32,068 nt of DNA, taken from an uncultured Lachnospiraceae bacterium (lineage in GTDB: Bacteria > Bacillota > Clostridia > Lachnospirales > Lachnospiraceae). The first letter of the stretch is position 1. Every line of letters begins with the position of its first letter. The translations under genes and the position numbers were made by a program. Below, piece after piece: positions 17,054-24,347 of this stretch. The notes beneath the pieces are model-generated. The model had not been told where the DNA came from. It ran no database searches and saw nothing but the letters and a program-made list of their open reading frames with translations. The DNA lies in NCBI GenBank assembly GCA_947175175.1, contig CAMWLV010000031.1:1-32068 (forward strand). Reading direction: 5' to 3'.

Positions 17054-17123
17054 ACTTTCGAAAAAAAATTGTGCATCTGTTGTAAAATAATCATGGAAAT
17101 ATATCCAGAAAGATTTCGAAAGT
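17054..17123. promoter_or_regulatory. Spaced inverted repeat upstream of the chemoreceptor gene
   Basis: ACTTTCGAAA (17054-17063) and its exact reverse complement TTTCGAAAGT (17114-17123) lie 50 bp apart in the 300-bp divergent region before the PilZ chemoreceptor. The region also repeats GTAAAATAAT at about 17007 and 17082. I cannot place a convincing promoter; the repeats could be regulator sites. Confidence 0.35.
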
Positions 17124-17150
17124 ACAGATCAACGAAAGGGTGGAGACGAG

Positions 17151-19256
17151 ATGGAGTACAATGAGGAGCTTTTCAAATCGAGTGCCAACAAGAAGGCATC
17201 AATTGTATGGGCAATCATATGTGTATTGCTGCCTGGGATTTATGCCGGGGAGATTGCAAAGGGAAGGATGTCGCACGCGACATTTTTGATGATACTGTTT
17301 TTCTGCTGGGTGCCATATATCCTCGGCTTTGTATTGTTACGTGTAAAGGGGAGGGCAAATGACTTTTATAAGATCATTGTGGCGATTGGCTATGGAATAT
17401 TCTATGGCTTTGTAGTGCTGACAATTAATAGTACGATAGCATTCAGCCTAATGCTTCCTATGGCGGGCATGCTGATTTTATTTAAAAACAAAAAGTTAAT
17501 TATTGGAGTGGGTGTATACAATATTATTCTGATTTTTGTACAGAATATATTGGTTTACATGAGGGGACAGTCCGCAGATGGACATATGCTTCAGATGGAA
17601 ATGGAAATGGCATGCACAATTATGTGTTATCTGGGATATGTTCTTGCGATTGATCATTTGACGAAATCAGACAACGCGATGATTGGTGCGATGAACAACA
17701 ATCTGGATAAAGTCATTCATACGGTTGACAAGGTGAAGGTTGCGAGCAGTGCCATCGTTGACGGGGTGACAGTGGTGCGTGAACTTGCCGATGAGAACAA
17801 GCAGGGCGCCATGGATGTCGTGGACAGCATGAACAAACTTTCTGCCAACAATACCACAATGAGTGAGAAGGCAATGTCCTCCCTCGATATGACAGAGGAT
17901 ATCAATACACAGGTGGAGAATGTCGCTTCGCTGGTCACGAAGATGGCAGACCTCATCAACGAGTCGGCTACCCATGCAAAGACGAGCTCCAACGAACTTT
18001 CGGCAGTTGTAGATGCCACGAATGAGATGGCAAATGTGTCGAGTGAGGTCGAGAAGGTTCTGAATGAATTTAAAACGGAATTTGACATGGTAAAGCAGGA
18101 GACTGGAACCATCGAGAAGATTACAGCGCAGACCAATCTGCTTGCACTAAATGCTTCAATTGAGGCAGCAAGGGCGGGCGAGGCAGGAAAAGGCTTTGCC
18201 GTTGTGGCAGATGAGATTCGGGATCTGAGTATGGGAACAAAAAATTCGTCCAACAGCATAATGAATGCACTCAACCATTTGGAGGAAACTGCTGAGAAAA
18301 TGACAGATTCCATCACAAAGATACTGCAGCTGATCACGGATGCACAGGGCATGGTCAGCCATGTCGATGAGAGCGTGGCGAGCATCAGTAATGAGTCTGT
18401 GGAGCTTGACGATGGTATCCAGGTAGTAGAAAAAGCGATGCAGGATGTTGAGACGGCAAACCGCAGTCTTGTCGAGAATATGAAACAGATCAATGAGGTC
18501 ATGGAGGTTATGACGCAGAGTGTGCTTGATTCGGAGGCGACGACCAAGGTCATGCTCAGCAAATACGAGGAGACTGCAAACAACGTGATCCATATTGAGG
18601 ATGTTGTCGGCAAGTTGATTGAGGAGCTTGGTGAGGGCGGATTTATGGGTATCAAGGATATCACGCCAGGCATGAAGGTTTCTGTCTTTGTCGCTGGCGA
18701 CAGGAGCCAGAAGGAGTATACGGCGGAGGTTGTTGATACGACAGACCACACCGTCAGTGTGGGACACATCGCGCAGGACAATGATGTACTTGACACACAG
18801 GACAATACGAAGAAATACAATCTTCATATCATAGTCCACAATGCACTTTACATATGGCAGAATACCAGTATTCAACCTGTAAAGAACGGAGGGCGCGGTG
18901 TCAACACAATCCACATCAAAGGCAATCCAAAGGTAGTAAACAGGCGTAAGTATCCAAGGCTTCCGATAACCAATAACTGTCAGATAACTATTAAGGACAT
19001 GAATTTCAGCTGTGACGGCAGAATGATCGACATCAGCGCCAATGGCTTTGCATTTACAACCACAGCGCGGGAGATACGCGAGGCAAAAGGAAAACAAATA
19101 TCTGTTGCAGTGAGCAATTTCCCGATACTAGGAGGCAAGGCACTCGAGGGTATTATTATCAGAGTTTCTGACCACGATGGAGAGTATCTGGTTGGCAGTC
19201 GTATGTATGAGGACAGCAAGGTACTTCGAGATTATGTGGCGGAAAGAACAAAATAG
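17151..19256 (+). CDS. Methyl-accepting chemotaxis-type receptor with C-terminal PilZ domain
   Basis: 701 aa. The N-terminus (~17-170) has five or six membrane segments and no large extracellular ligand domain. Residues ~185-500 are a long coiled-coil signalling domain with the MCP hairpin tip around residue 325-355 ([20 protein letters not shown], then [12 protein letters not shown]). Residues ~505-590 look like a YcgR-N/flagellar brake-type beta domain, and the C-terminal PilZ domain has the c-di-GMP motifs RRKYPR (~597) and DISANG (~626). This predicts a receptor that talks to CheA/CheW and also binds c-di-GMP. The start ATG follows AAAGGGTGG. The next gene begins 11 nt after the stop. No flagellar genes are in the window. 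Confidence 0.88.
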   Translation: MEYNEELFKSSANKKASIVWAIICVLLPGIYAGEIAKGRMSHATFLMILFFCWVPYILGFVLLRVKGRANDFYKIIVAIGYGIFYGFVVLTINSTIAFSLMLPMAGMLILFKNKKLIIGVGVYNIILIFVQNILVYMRGQSADGHMLQMEMEMACTIMCYLGYVLAIDHLTKSDNAMIGAMNNNLDKVIHTVDKVKVASSAIVDGVTVVRELADENKQGAMDVVDSMNKLSANNTTMSEKAMSSLDMTEDINTQVENVASLVTKMADLINESATHAKTSSNELSAVVDATNEMANVSSEVEKVLNEFKTEFDMVKQETGTIEKITAQTNLLALNASIEAARAGEAGKGFAVVADEIRDLSMGTKNSSNSIMNALNHLEETAEKMTDSITKILQLITDAQGMVSHVDESVASISNESVELDDGIQVVEKAMQDVETANRSLVENMKQINEVMEVMTQSVLDSEATTKVMLSKYEETANNVIHIEDVVGKLIEELGEGGFMGIKDITPGMKVSVFVAGDRSQKEYTAEVVDTTDHTVSVGHIAQDNDVLDTQDNTKKYNLHIIVHNALYIWQNTSIQPVKNGGRGVNTIHIKGNPKVVNRRKYPRLPITNNCQITIKDMNFSCDGRMIDISANGFAFTTTAREIREAKGKQISVAVSNFPILGGKALEGIIIRVSDHDGEYLVGSRMYEDSKVLRDYVAERTK

Positions 19257-19267
19257 AGGTGTATTTT

Positions 19268-19783
19268 ATGACAGGTTTTCAGATCGATGCAGAGCATTTG
19301 GCATGGATTAACGGTGATGCAGATGATCCAGAAGATTTGTGTCTGCATGGAGACGCGACAGCAATGATTGGTGAGGAGTGCTTTACATACCGATGTGCTG
19401 TCAGTTCGACAGCTTTGTATTTGTTGAAAACACTGACACAGGATCACTTGATTTGGGAAGATGACAATCAGATGCTGCCGTGCTGCGGGCATTTTATGAT
19501 TGCAAATGACACACTTACGGAGGTTGCCATAGTTGGCTGTACGAATGGGGTTGACTGGTCTGTGCTTCACGAGGGAGATTCTGTGAGGCTGGTTACTGAA
19601 AGCGGGAAAGAAACGATTGTTTCCATGGAAGATTACAGGCGCGAGGTTTTCCGGTTTGCAGATAAGATTGAAGCATATTATCAGTCTTGTTCACCAAAGA
19701 GGCTCCAGGAAGATGAATATGACAGAGCGGGATATATTGCCTTTTGGAATGAGTGGCATCGCCGCAGGTCATTCGTTCCATGA
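19268..19783 (+). CDS. Protein of unknown function (171 aa), downstream of the PilZ chemoreceptor
   Basis: 171 aa, acidic, cytoplasmic by composition. It has no motif I can name. Notable are two cysteine-containing segments (LPCCGHF and VGCTNGVDW), a C-terminal aromatic stretch YIAFWNEWHRRR and no membrane segment. ATG 19268 is chosen because TAGAGGTG lies about 7 nt upstream; GTG 19259 overlaps that site. The gene starts 11 nt after the chemoreceptor stop, so the two are likely co-transcribed. It could be an accessory of that receptor, or an immunity-type or housekeeping orphan; sequence alone does not decide. Confidence 0.75.
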   Translation: MTGFQIDAEHLAWINGDADDPEDLCLHGDATAMIGEECFTYRCAVSSTALYLLKTLTQDHLIWEDDNQMLPCCGHFMIANDTLTEVAIVGCTNGVDWSVLHEGDSVRLVTESGKETIVSMEDYRREVFRFADKIEAYYQSCSPKRLQEDEYDRAGYIAFWNEWHRRRSFVP

Positions 19784-19828
19784 TTTGTGGTGTTTCGTTC
19801 CATTTACATAAAATAGGCGGAAAGACTG

Positions 19829-19837
19829 TGCTATAAT
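19829..19837 (+). promoter_or_regulatory. Extended -10 promoter of the 238-aa repeat protein gene
   Basis: TGCTATAAT, identical to the extended -10 at 1717-1725, lies 28 bp upstream of the start codon. There is no convincing -35 box at 17 bp. Confidence 0.5.
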
Positions 19838-19865
19838 AAGGAAAAAGTGAAAAGGAGCATCAGAA

Positions 19866-20582
19866 ATGAGTATTAATCTTTCAAGTCTAATGAGTGACTA
19901 TTATCTTAGCAGTCTTTACCGTCAGAATAGTAATCTAAATTATCTGAGCAGTCTTTATGGTCAGAACAATAATGCATTTTATCTGGGTGGTCTTTATTGT
20001 CAGAACAATGTGTTAGGTAATGTACAGTCATATCCCAATTTTCAGAGTGTTTTTGCTGCGAGTCTTAAGGGACAGGACTTTCAGGGGTTATTGACAACAC
20101 GGTTTCCCGGAGTGAAATACCATGTGATGGATACCTCCCAGATCAATGCATCTGCATGGGAGCGCAATGATTATCCGTTTGAAAAGTTTTTTGAGGATAA
20201 GGTAGATGAATCTGTCCTGGGATGGACTCCGACGTCACAGGATTCGCCCATGATGGACTCCAAGGTGCAGGCAAGACTAAATGCCGCCAGAGGAAAGTAT
20301 GCAGTGATCGTCCCTCCGGAACTGGAGGCAAAAATGGAAGAAGAACCCACGTTGGCGCAGGAGCTCATGAATAAGATATCTGCACTTATGATGCAGCAGG
20401 ATACCGTGCCAGGTACGATTGATTCCTTTAACATTGCGTTTGACGAGAGCGGAAATATCTCCAATTACCGCTTTTCGGGAGGCGGAGGACGAGTGATGCG
20501 GCCAACTGAGGAAGAGCAGCAGAAAAATAGAGAGGCACAGGCAGAGAACATGCGGCGGCAGGCGCGGATTCATCATTTATAA
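19866..20582 (+). CDS. Uncharacterised protein with N-terminal 13-residue tandem repeats
   Basis: 238 aa. Residues ~13-51 are three tandem repeats of 13 residues: YLSSLYRQNSNLN, YLSSLYGQNNNAF and YLGGLYCQNNVLG. The rest is a soluble domain with a central segment LLTTRFPGVKYHVMD and ERNDYPFEKFF, and an Arg/Gln/Glu-rich helical tail. No signal peptide or membrane segment is present. AAGGAG lies 8 nt before ATG. The central part looks like a conserved Lachnospiraceae family that I cannot name; the repeated N-terminus may be variable between strains. It has its own promoter and a strong terminator-like hairpin after it. Confidence 0.8.
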   Translation: MSINLSSLMSDYYLSSLYRQNSNLNYLSSLYGQNNNAFYLGGLYCQNNVLGNVQSYPNFQSVFAASLKGQDFQGLLTTRFPGVKYHVMDTSQINASAWERNDYPFEKFFEDKVDESVLGWTPTSQDSPMMDSKVQARLNAARGKYAVIVPPELEAKMEEEPTLAQELMNKISALMMQQDTVPGTIDSFNIAFDESGNISNYRFSGGGGRVMRPTEEEQQKNREAQAENMRRQARIHHL

Positions 20583-20623
20583 ATGATGTGGGCGTGAGAA
20601 GAATGCACTATTATATATAAAAT

Positions 20624-20665
20624 TATAGACGGGGACAATCTGAAAACAGATTGTCCCCGTCTATA
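20624..20665. terminator. Perfect 19-bp hairpin between convergent genes
   Basis: The arms at 20624-20642 and 20647-20665 are exact reverse complements around an AAAA loop, with a GGGGACAATCTG core. It is symmetric, so it works on both strands, but neither side has a real T-run. It probably ends transcription from both convergent genes, or is a mobile palindromic repeat unit. Confidence 0.65.
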
Positions 20666-20667
20666 GA

Positions 20668-20705
20668 TTAGGAGCTGTAAGAAAATAAGTGATACAGATC
20701 CTTAG
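20668..20705. repeat. Copy of the AAGGAACTGT repeat, overlapping a stop codon
   Basis: The left end TTAGGAGCTGTAAGAAAATA closely matches the right arm (reversed) of the element at 26553-26622. The right end reads CTAAGGATCTGTATC on the minus strand and includes the TAA stop codon (20702-20704) of the glycosidase-like gene. The copy is short, 38 bp, with almost no spacer. Confidence 0.6.
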
Positions 20706-21844
20706 TAGTCTTTTAGATGGTTTAGTTCCTGGGTGGCGATGTCCTTCTCAAGCCACTGATAACGGAACAGGGCATAGCCATCGTAACCGAGCTGTTTTGC
20801 GGTCAAGTACTGATATGCAAGGTTGGTATCGCTTGTCGCCCAGCCTAAGTCGGTCTTGGATTTTGCGCCGACTTGGTAAAGGGCAAGTCCAACATAGATT
20901 GGAAGGTCTTGTTTATTTATTTTCTGCCATGCAGTACATCTGTTTGTAAACATCTGCTCCGCGCCTTTGCTTGTCACATAAATATCAGACCAATAAATCT
21001 GTGGCATAATGTAGTCAATATATCCCGGAGTGGATAACCAAGTGTCAATGTCTGCTCCCTGTTTGCGCGCATTGTCGGGATTTCCCGCAGGGCTGATTCC
21101 AAAGGTACAGTCAGGTTTTATGGCTTTGATTGCCTTATACACTTGTGAGACTAATGCATTGACGTTGGCTTTTTTGGTTTCAATATTTAGGTTGTCTGCC
21201 ATGCCGGACACATAGAAGTAATCGTCGAAATGAATTCCGTCTACATCATATTTGCTGACAATTTCCTTGACACCGTTCGTGATCAGATCCCTTGTCTCTT
21301 GTTTTGCAGGGTCGAGAACCAGGCAGGTCTGCTTGGCGGAAGCTTTGTATTCGATTGTAAAGGGACGAAACAGTTCATAATAGGGTGTTGCCTTGAAACT
21401 GGCTGTCGATTCACTGTCACGAGAAAGCCGATAGGGGTTGATCCATGCCTCAAACTTCAGATTTTTCTGGTGGGCAAGGTCGAGCATGATCTGCAGAGGA
21501 TCATAACCGGGATTGGTTCTGTCAGTGATGAAGTATGAAGCCCATGGATAGTAGTCGGAAGGATACATGGCATCACCCAGGGCGCGAACATGTACGATAA
21601 CAGTGTTCATACCATATTTGATGACATTGTCGTACATTTCAGAAACCTTGTTTCTGAAGTCTTTTTCATTTTTGTCTTTTAAAAGGACCTCGATATCCAG
21701 AAAAGAAATCCAGCATGCCTTTTTATTGCTGACTGCAGGTGCAGCCTTTGCACTGATTACTGCGGCAGGCGATATGACCAACAGGGAGAACAGCATAATA
21801 CATGTTAACAAACAGGTAAGTATCTTTTTGTACCGCTTTTTCAT
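20702..21844 (-). CDS. Secreted GHL10/YngK-like glycoside hydrolase family protein
   Basis: 380 aa. A signal peptide (MKKRYKK, hydrophobic core CLLTCIMLFSLLVI, cleavage near AKAAP) precedes a TIM-barrel domain. The GHL10/DUF187 features are WISFLDIE at the start, NTVIVHVRALGDAMYPSDY, the FEAWINPYR segment, VDGIHFDDYFY with the family's acidic pair, FGISPAGNP and DYIMPQIYWS. Relatives such as YngK and DigH act on peptidoglycan-derived glycan; the substrate here is inferred. The start is ATG 21844 because AAAGGA lies 9 nt upstream and the signal peptide then begins normally; the ATG 30 nt earlier lacks a site. It probably faces the outside, as no anchor follows. Confidence 0.88.
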   Translation of the reverse strand: MKKRYKKILTCLLTCIMLFSLLVISPAAVISAKAAPAVSNKKACWISFLDIEVLLKDKNEKDFRNKVSEMYDNVIKYGMNTVIVHVRALGDAMYPSDYYPWASYFITDRTNPGYDPLQIMLDLAHQKNLKFEAWINPYRLSRDSESTASFKATPYYELFRPFTIEYKASAKQTCLVLDPAKQETRDLITNGVKEIVSKYDVDGIHFDDYFYVSGMADNLNIETKKANVNALVSQVYKAIKAIKPDCTFGISPAGNPDNARKQGADIDTWLSTPGYIDYIMPQIYWSDIYVTSKGAEQMFTNRCTAWQKINKQDLPIYVGLALYQVGAKSKTDLGWATSDTNLAYQYLTAKQLGYDGYALFRYQWLEKDIATQELNHLKDY

Positions 21845-21877
21845 TTCATTAAGTCCTTTCTGAGAAAATTGCATTTG

Positions 21878-22297
21878 TTAAGATTCAACCAGATTTTTGT
21901 CAATGTACGCTTGTACAATGTCCCAAAAACCTTCATAGTCATTGTTTAAGGCAAGCTGGCTGTAGAGATAATCATATTCCTCATCATATCTTGTTTCATC
22001 TGTATCTGATAGTTCTTTTGCTTTCCGCAAAATGTCAGCTTCCTGTTTCGCGCCGCATCGTTCTAGGGCATCTATAATTTCTGTACAGCGCTCACTTAGA
22101 TTGCCATTTATAATATCATCAAAACCGTCCATCACTAAAGCTGTGTCGTATTCAATGACCGAGATGACATCAGATACAAATTTAGGATATTGATGTAAGA
22201 CTTTGCGAACTTCTGGCTCTGAAAAAATATCTGCCATAGCTTGTAAAAAACCGTCTCCGGACAGTTTCTGTTCAAATGCTCTGTCGATGAAGTTCAT
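21878..22297 (-). CDS. DUF4375/DMP19-like protein (139 aa)
   Basis: 139 aa, acidic and predicted all-helical. The segment NGNLSERCTEIIDALERCGA followed by KQEADILRKA and YDEEYDYLYSQL resembles the DMP19-like (DUF4375) pattern of an N-G start, a helix ending in GA and a D/E-rich tail. DMP19 was described as a DNA-mimic protein, but most relatives have no proven role. An upstream extension to 22501 would run through the tRNA-Ser gene and is not real. ATG 22297 is preceded by AGAGAGG at 7 nt. It lies 33 bp before the secreted hydrolase start on the same strand, so shared transcription is possible. Confidence 0.7.
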   Translation of the reverse strand: MNFIDRAFEQKLSGDGFLQAMADIFSEPEVRKVLHQYPKFVSDVISVIEYDTALVMDGFDDIINGNLSERCTEIIDALERCGAKQEADILRKAKELSDTDETRYDEEYDYLYSQLALNNDYEGFWDIVQAYIDKNLVES

Positions 22298-22408
22298 TGC
22301 ATACCTCTCTTTCGGACTTGCCTGTTTGACGTTACGCAACATTACATGGCAATGGTGTTTCTTATTTTGCGGAAATCCTGTCTGATATTTTTTGACACAT
22401 CTAAAAAA

Positions 22409-22499
22409 CGGAGACGGAGGGATTCGAACCCTCGTACCGGTATAACACCGATAAACTGATTTCGAGTCAGTCCCGTTATGGCCTCTTCGGTACGTCTCC
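22409..22499 (-). tRNA. tRNA-Ser (anticodon CGA)
   Basis: On the minus strand this is a 91-nt class II tRNA. It has acceptor stem GGAGACG/CGTCTCC with discriminator G, the D arm, anticodon stem ACTGA/TCAGT around CTCGAAA, a long variable arm (ATCGGTGTTATACCGGT) and the T loop TTCGAAT. The anticodon CGA reads UCG. A T6 run follows the 3' end directly and can act as the terminator. Confidence 0.95.
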
Positions 22500-22561
22500 A
22501 TACTCTTATAATATACTAAAATTTCAGATTTGAAAATACCCTAATTTGAGATTCGTTGAAT

Positions 22562-23200
22562 TTATTCAAGTTGATTTCCCAGTTCCTTGGTTTTACCGCC
22601 GTTTGCTTTTATTTCCTGCCGCCATCCCATCTGGGCCGCCATCTTATATAAAAATCTCGGAAAAGCAATGGACACATAATTATTTTTCTGTGTTTCACGC
22701 TGAATGATTTTGTCTGTCATTGTGCCGAGTGCTTTCTCTACAGGTGCTTTTGGACCATGCCCGTTTTTCATTGTTGGCATCTGTTGAAGGGCGCCGCCTC
22801 CGCCGACACCGATGCCTCCACCCCATGTGAATCCAGTCTTTGTACACCAGTTCTGTAAAATATTCAGCGCAAATTCTGCCTGAATGCCCTCGTAAAAACC
22901 GCAGTTCACAACGCCATAGATCTGTACTTGGCGATCCTGCCAATCAGTTTCTTCCAATTGAACGAGACATGACAAAAGATGTGCCGGAATACCATCTACA
23001 TATAGAGGACATGCAAATATCCAGACATCAGTGTTTTTCAAATCCTCTAATGCCTCTTTCGAAACAACAGTATTGTGTAAGTTGATTTCTTTGATTTCTG
23101 TTTTGGATGAAGTTATCAAAAAACTTTTTAAGTCTGTCAGCAGGACTCCGCTGGCGCTGTTGCTGACCTTGGGACTTCCATTAATCAGTGCAATTCTCAT
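22562..23200 (-). CDS. Flavodoxin-fold NAD(P)H oxidoreductase with phosphate-binding loop, no Cys cluster
   Basis: 212 aa. The N-terminus MRIALINGSPKVSNSASG is the FMN phosphate-binding loop of the NADPH-dependent FMN reductase/flavodoxin family. Residues ~70-80 (VWIFACPLYVDGIPAHL) form the second flavin-contact loop. A glycine-rich stretch (WGGGIGVGGGGAL, ~138-150) is unusual and may form the third loop. No C-x2-C cluster is present. The start overlaps the upstream partner's stop as ATGA, so translation is coupled. The track of a longer N-terminus upstream has no ribosome binding site and is rejected. Electron donor and substrate are unknown. Confidence 0.8.
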   Translation of the reverse strand: MRIALINGSPKVSNSASGVLLTDLKSFLITSSKTEIKEINLHNTVVSKEALEDLKNTDVWIFACPLYVDGIPAHLLSCLVQLEETDWQDRQVQIYGVVNCGFYEGIQAEFALNILQNWCTKTGFTWGGGIGVGGGGALQQMPTMKNGHGPKAPVEKALGTMTDKIIQRETQKNNYVSIAFPRFLYKMAAQMGWRQEIKANGGKTKELGNQLE

Positions 23201-23685
23201 AAAATCATGTTCTCCAATTCCTTTATTGTATTGTAAAAACAAACATTTTTTACCAGACCATCATAGTTATCTGCATTTGCGTCTATGATATTTCGTGCAG
23301 TTTCTTTCTCGCGCTCCGTGATATGCGTTCCGTAAAAATATGCGGATATTGTGATGATATTTTTATATCTGCGTTTATGGTGCATCTCACCCTTGCGAAG
23401 CACAAAATCCGGGTGAATGTAGGAGATTGCCCGGTCCTGTACCGTTTTCACAAAGGGGCTTACACTGCCGTAGCAGCATTGGCTGATTAAGATCAGTTCT
23501 GTGCACTTTCCCATATCAATTCCAGTGCCTTCATAGCCATCATGAATCACACATTTTCCCGGTGTCTTTACCCAGCAGCCAAAACAACCAATGCAGTGAT
23601 GGATATTTCCCTGTGGTCTGATAACCTTGTAGTCTCCTTCGACAGGAATATTGAAATGTTCAATGTCTGTGATTATTAATTTCAT
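23197..23685 (-). CDS. Flavodoxin-family/iron-sulfur flavoprotein-like protein with Cys cluster
   Basis: 162 aa. The segment HHCIGCFGCWVKTPGKCVIHD (~30-50; Cys at about 31, 34, 37 and 45) matches the compact cysteine motif of Isf-like flavoproteins, which carry a 4Fe-4S cluster or a redox site. The following ELILISQCCYGSVSPFVKT matches the flavin loop region. The usual N-terminal GSPRKNGNT phosphate loop is absent: the protein starts directly with KLIITDIEHF. ATG 23685 is preceded by GGAGG at 8 nt. It overlaps the next gene, which has the loop but no Cys cluster, so the two may work as one enzyme. Confidence 0.78.
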   Translation of the reverse strand: MKLIITDIEHFNIPVEGDYKVIRPQGNIHHCIGCFGCWVKTPGKCVIHDGYEGTGIDMGKCTELILISQCCYGSVSPFVKTVQDRAISYIHPDFVLRKGEMHHKRRYKNIITISAYFYGTHITEREKETARNIIDANADNYDGLVKNVCFYNTIKELENMIL

Positions 23686-23756
23686 TGCTGTTTTCCTCCA
23701 TATACAAGTCTACCACAGATACACATGCAAATCATTAAAAAGACATTAATATTATA

Positions 23757-23973
23757 TTAAGTCTTATGATATAAGATCAATTGCTTTTTCGAATCCTCTA
23801 TTGACTGCGTTCTTGCGGCAAGCCCATGCCATCGGCTCAGCGTTTCAAGGTTGGTCTGTCTCATGATCAGATTTGATAAAAAGTCGGGCAGTTCTATAAT
23901 GTCTTACGCTTTTATATCATGTTCATAGATTTTTACATCAAATTCATTCAATAACAAATGAAACACCTTACTT
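23757..23973 (-). pseudogene. Possible decayed gene remnant
   Basis: On the minus strand one frame reads KVFHLLLNEFDVKIYEHDI, a stop, then DIIELPDFLSNLIMRQTN and LETLSRWHGLAARTQSIED before a final stop. The composition looks protein-like, but it is broken by an in-frame TAA, has no start or ribosome binding site, and I do not recognise a family. The rest of the gap 23686-24235 shows no gene; a 64-aa ORF at 23948-24142 lacks a ribosome binding site. Confidence 0.25.
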
Positions 23974-24235
23974 CTCTGTCATCCCAAAATACCTTTAAAA
24001 ATATCACTTTTTTCACAGTGCTCCATTGCCAAGTATATTGACTTTTCATAGGAGCATTAGTCATATAAGCTCCCCTATTATACAAGTCCGGTGTTGTATA
24101 TTCAATCGATTGTTTGTTTGGAATAAATATACTTTGAATCATTGAAAAAGAAATGTCAAATTAACGCGAAAATACATTCCGAACATACTTTGCAAAGGCT
24201 AATAAAGTATGATAATTAAGATGAAAAGATATGCA

Positions 24236-24264
24236 TTTACAGCTGTGTCTGTCAATGTTATAAT
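24236..24264 (+). promoter_or_regulatory. Promoter of the PcrA/UvrD-like helicase gene
   Basis: TTTACA (24236-24241), a 17-bp spacer and TATAAT (24259-24264) with an upstream TG give a near-ideal sigma-A promoter, about 84 bp before the start codon. A half LexA-like site CGAAC near 24179 is not a full operator. Confidence 0.75.
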
Positions 24265-24347
24265 GAATAAAAAATTTCGACGTGTTTCAAATCCGGATAT
24301 TAGAAGGCGCGAAACGGATTCACTCTGCTGTGGAAAGGAGAATCATT

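Noticed and set aside
16979-17150. Flagellar sigma-28 promoter before the chemoreceptor (TAAA...CGATAAA)
   Set aside because: The spacing between TAAA and the -10-like block is about 12, three short of the usual 15.
22298-22501. N-terminal extension of the DUF4375-like protein
   Set aside because: This part would be translated through the tRNA-Ser gene; the ATG at 22297 has a good ribosome binding site.
23948-24142. 64-aa minus-strand ORF
   Set aside because: No ribosome binding site, unusual composition, no recognisable domain; treated as part of a non-coding or decayed gap.
24176-24194. LexA box upstream of the helicase gene
   Set aside because: Only one half (CGAAC) matches; the other half TTTGC is not GTTCG, so SOS control is not supported.
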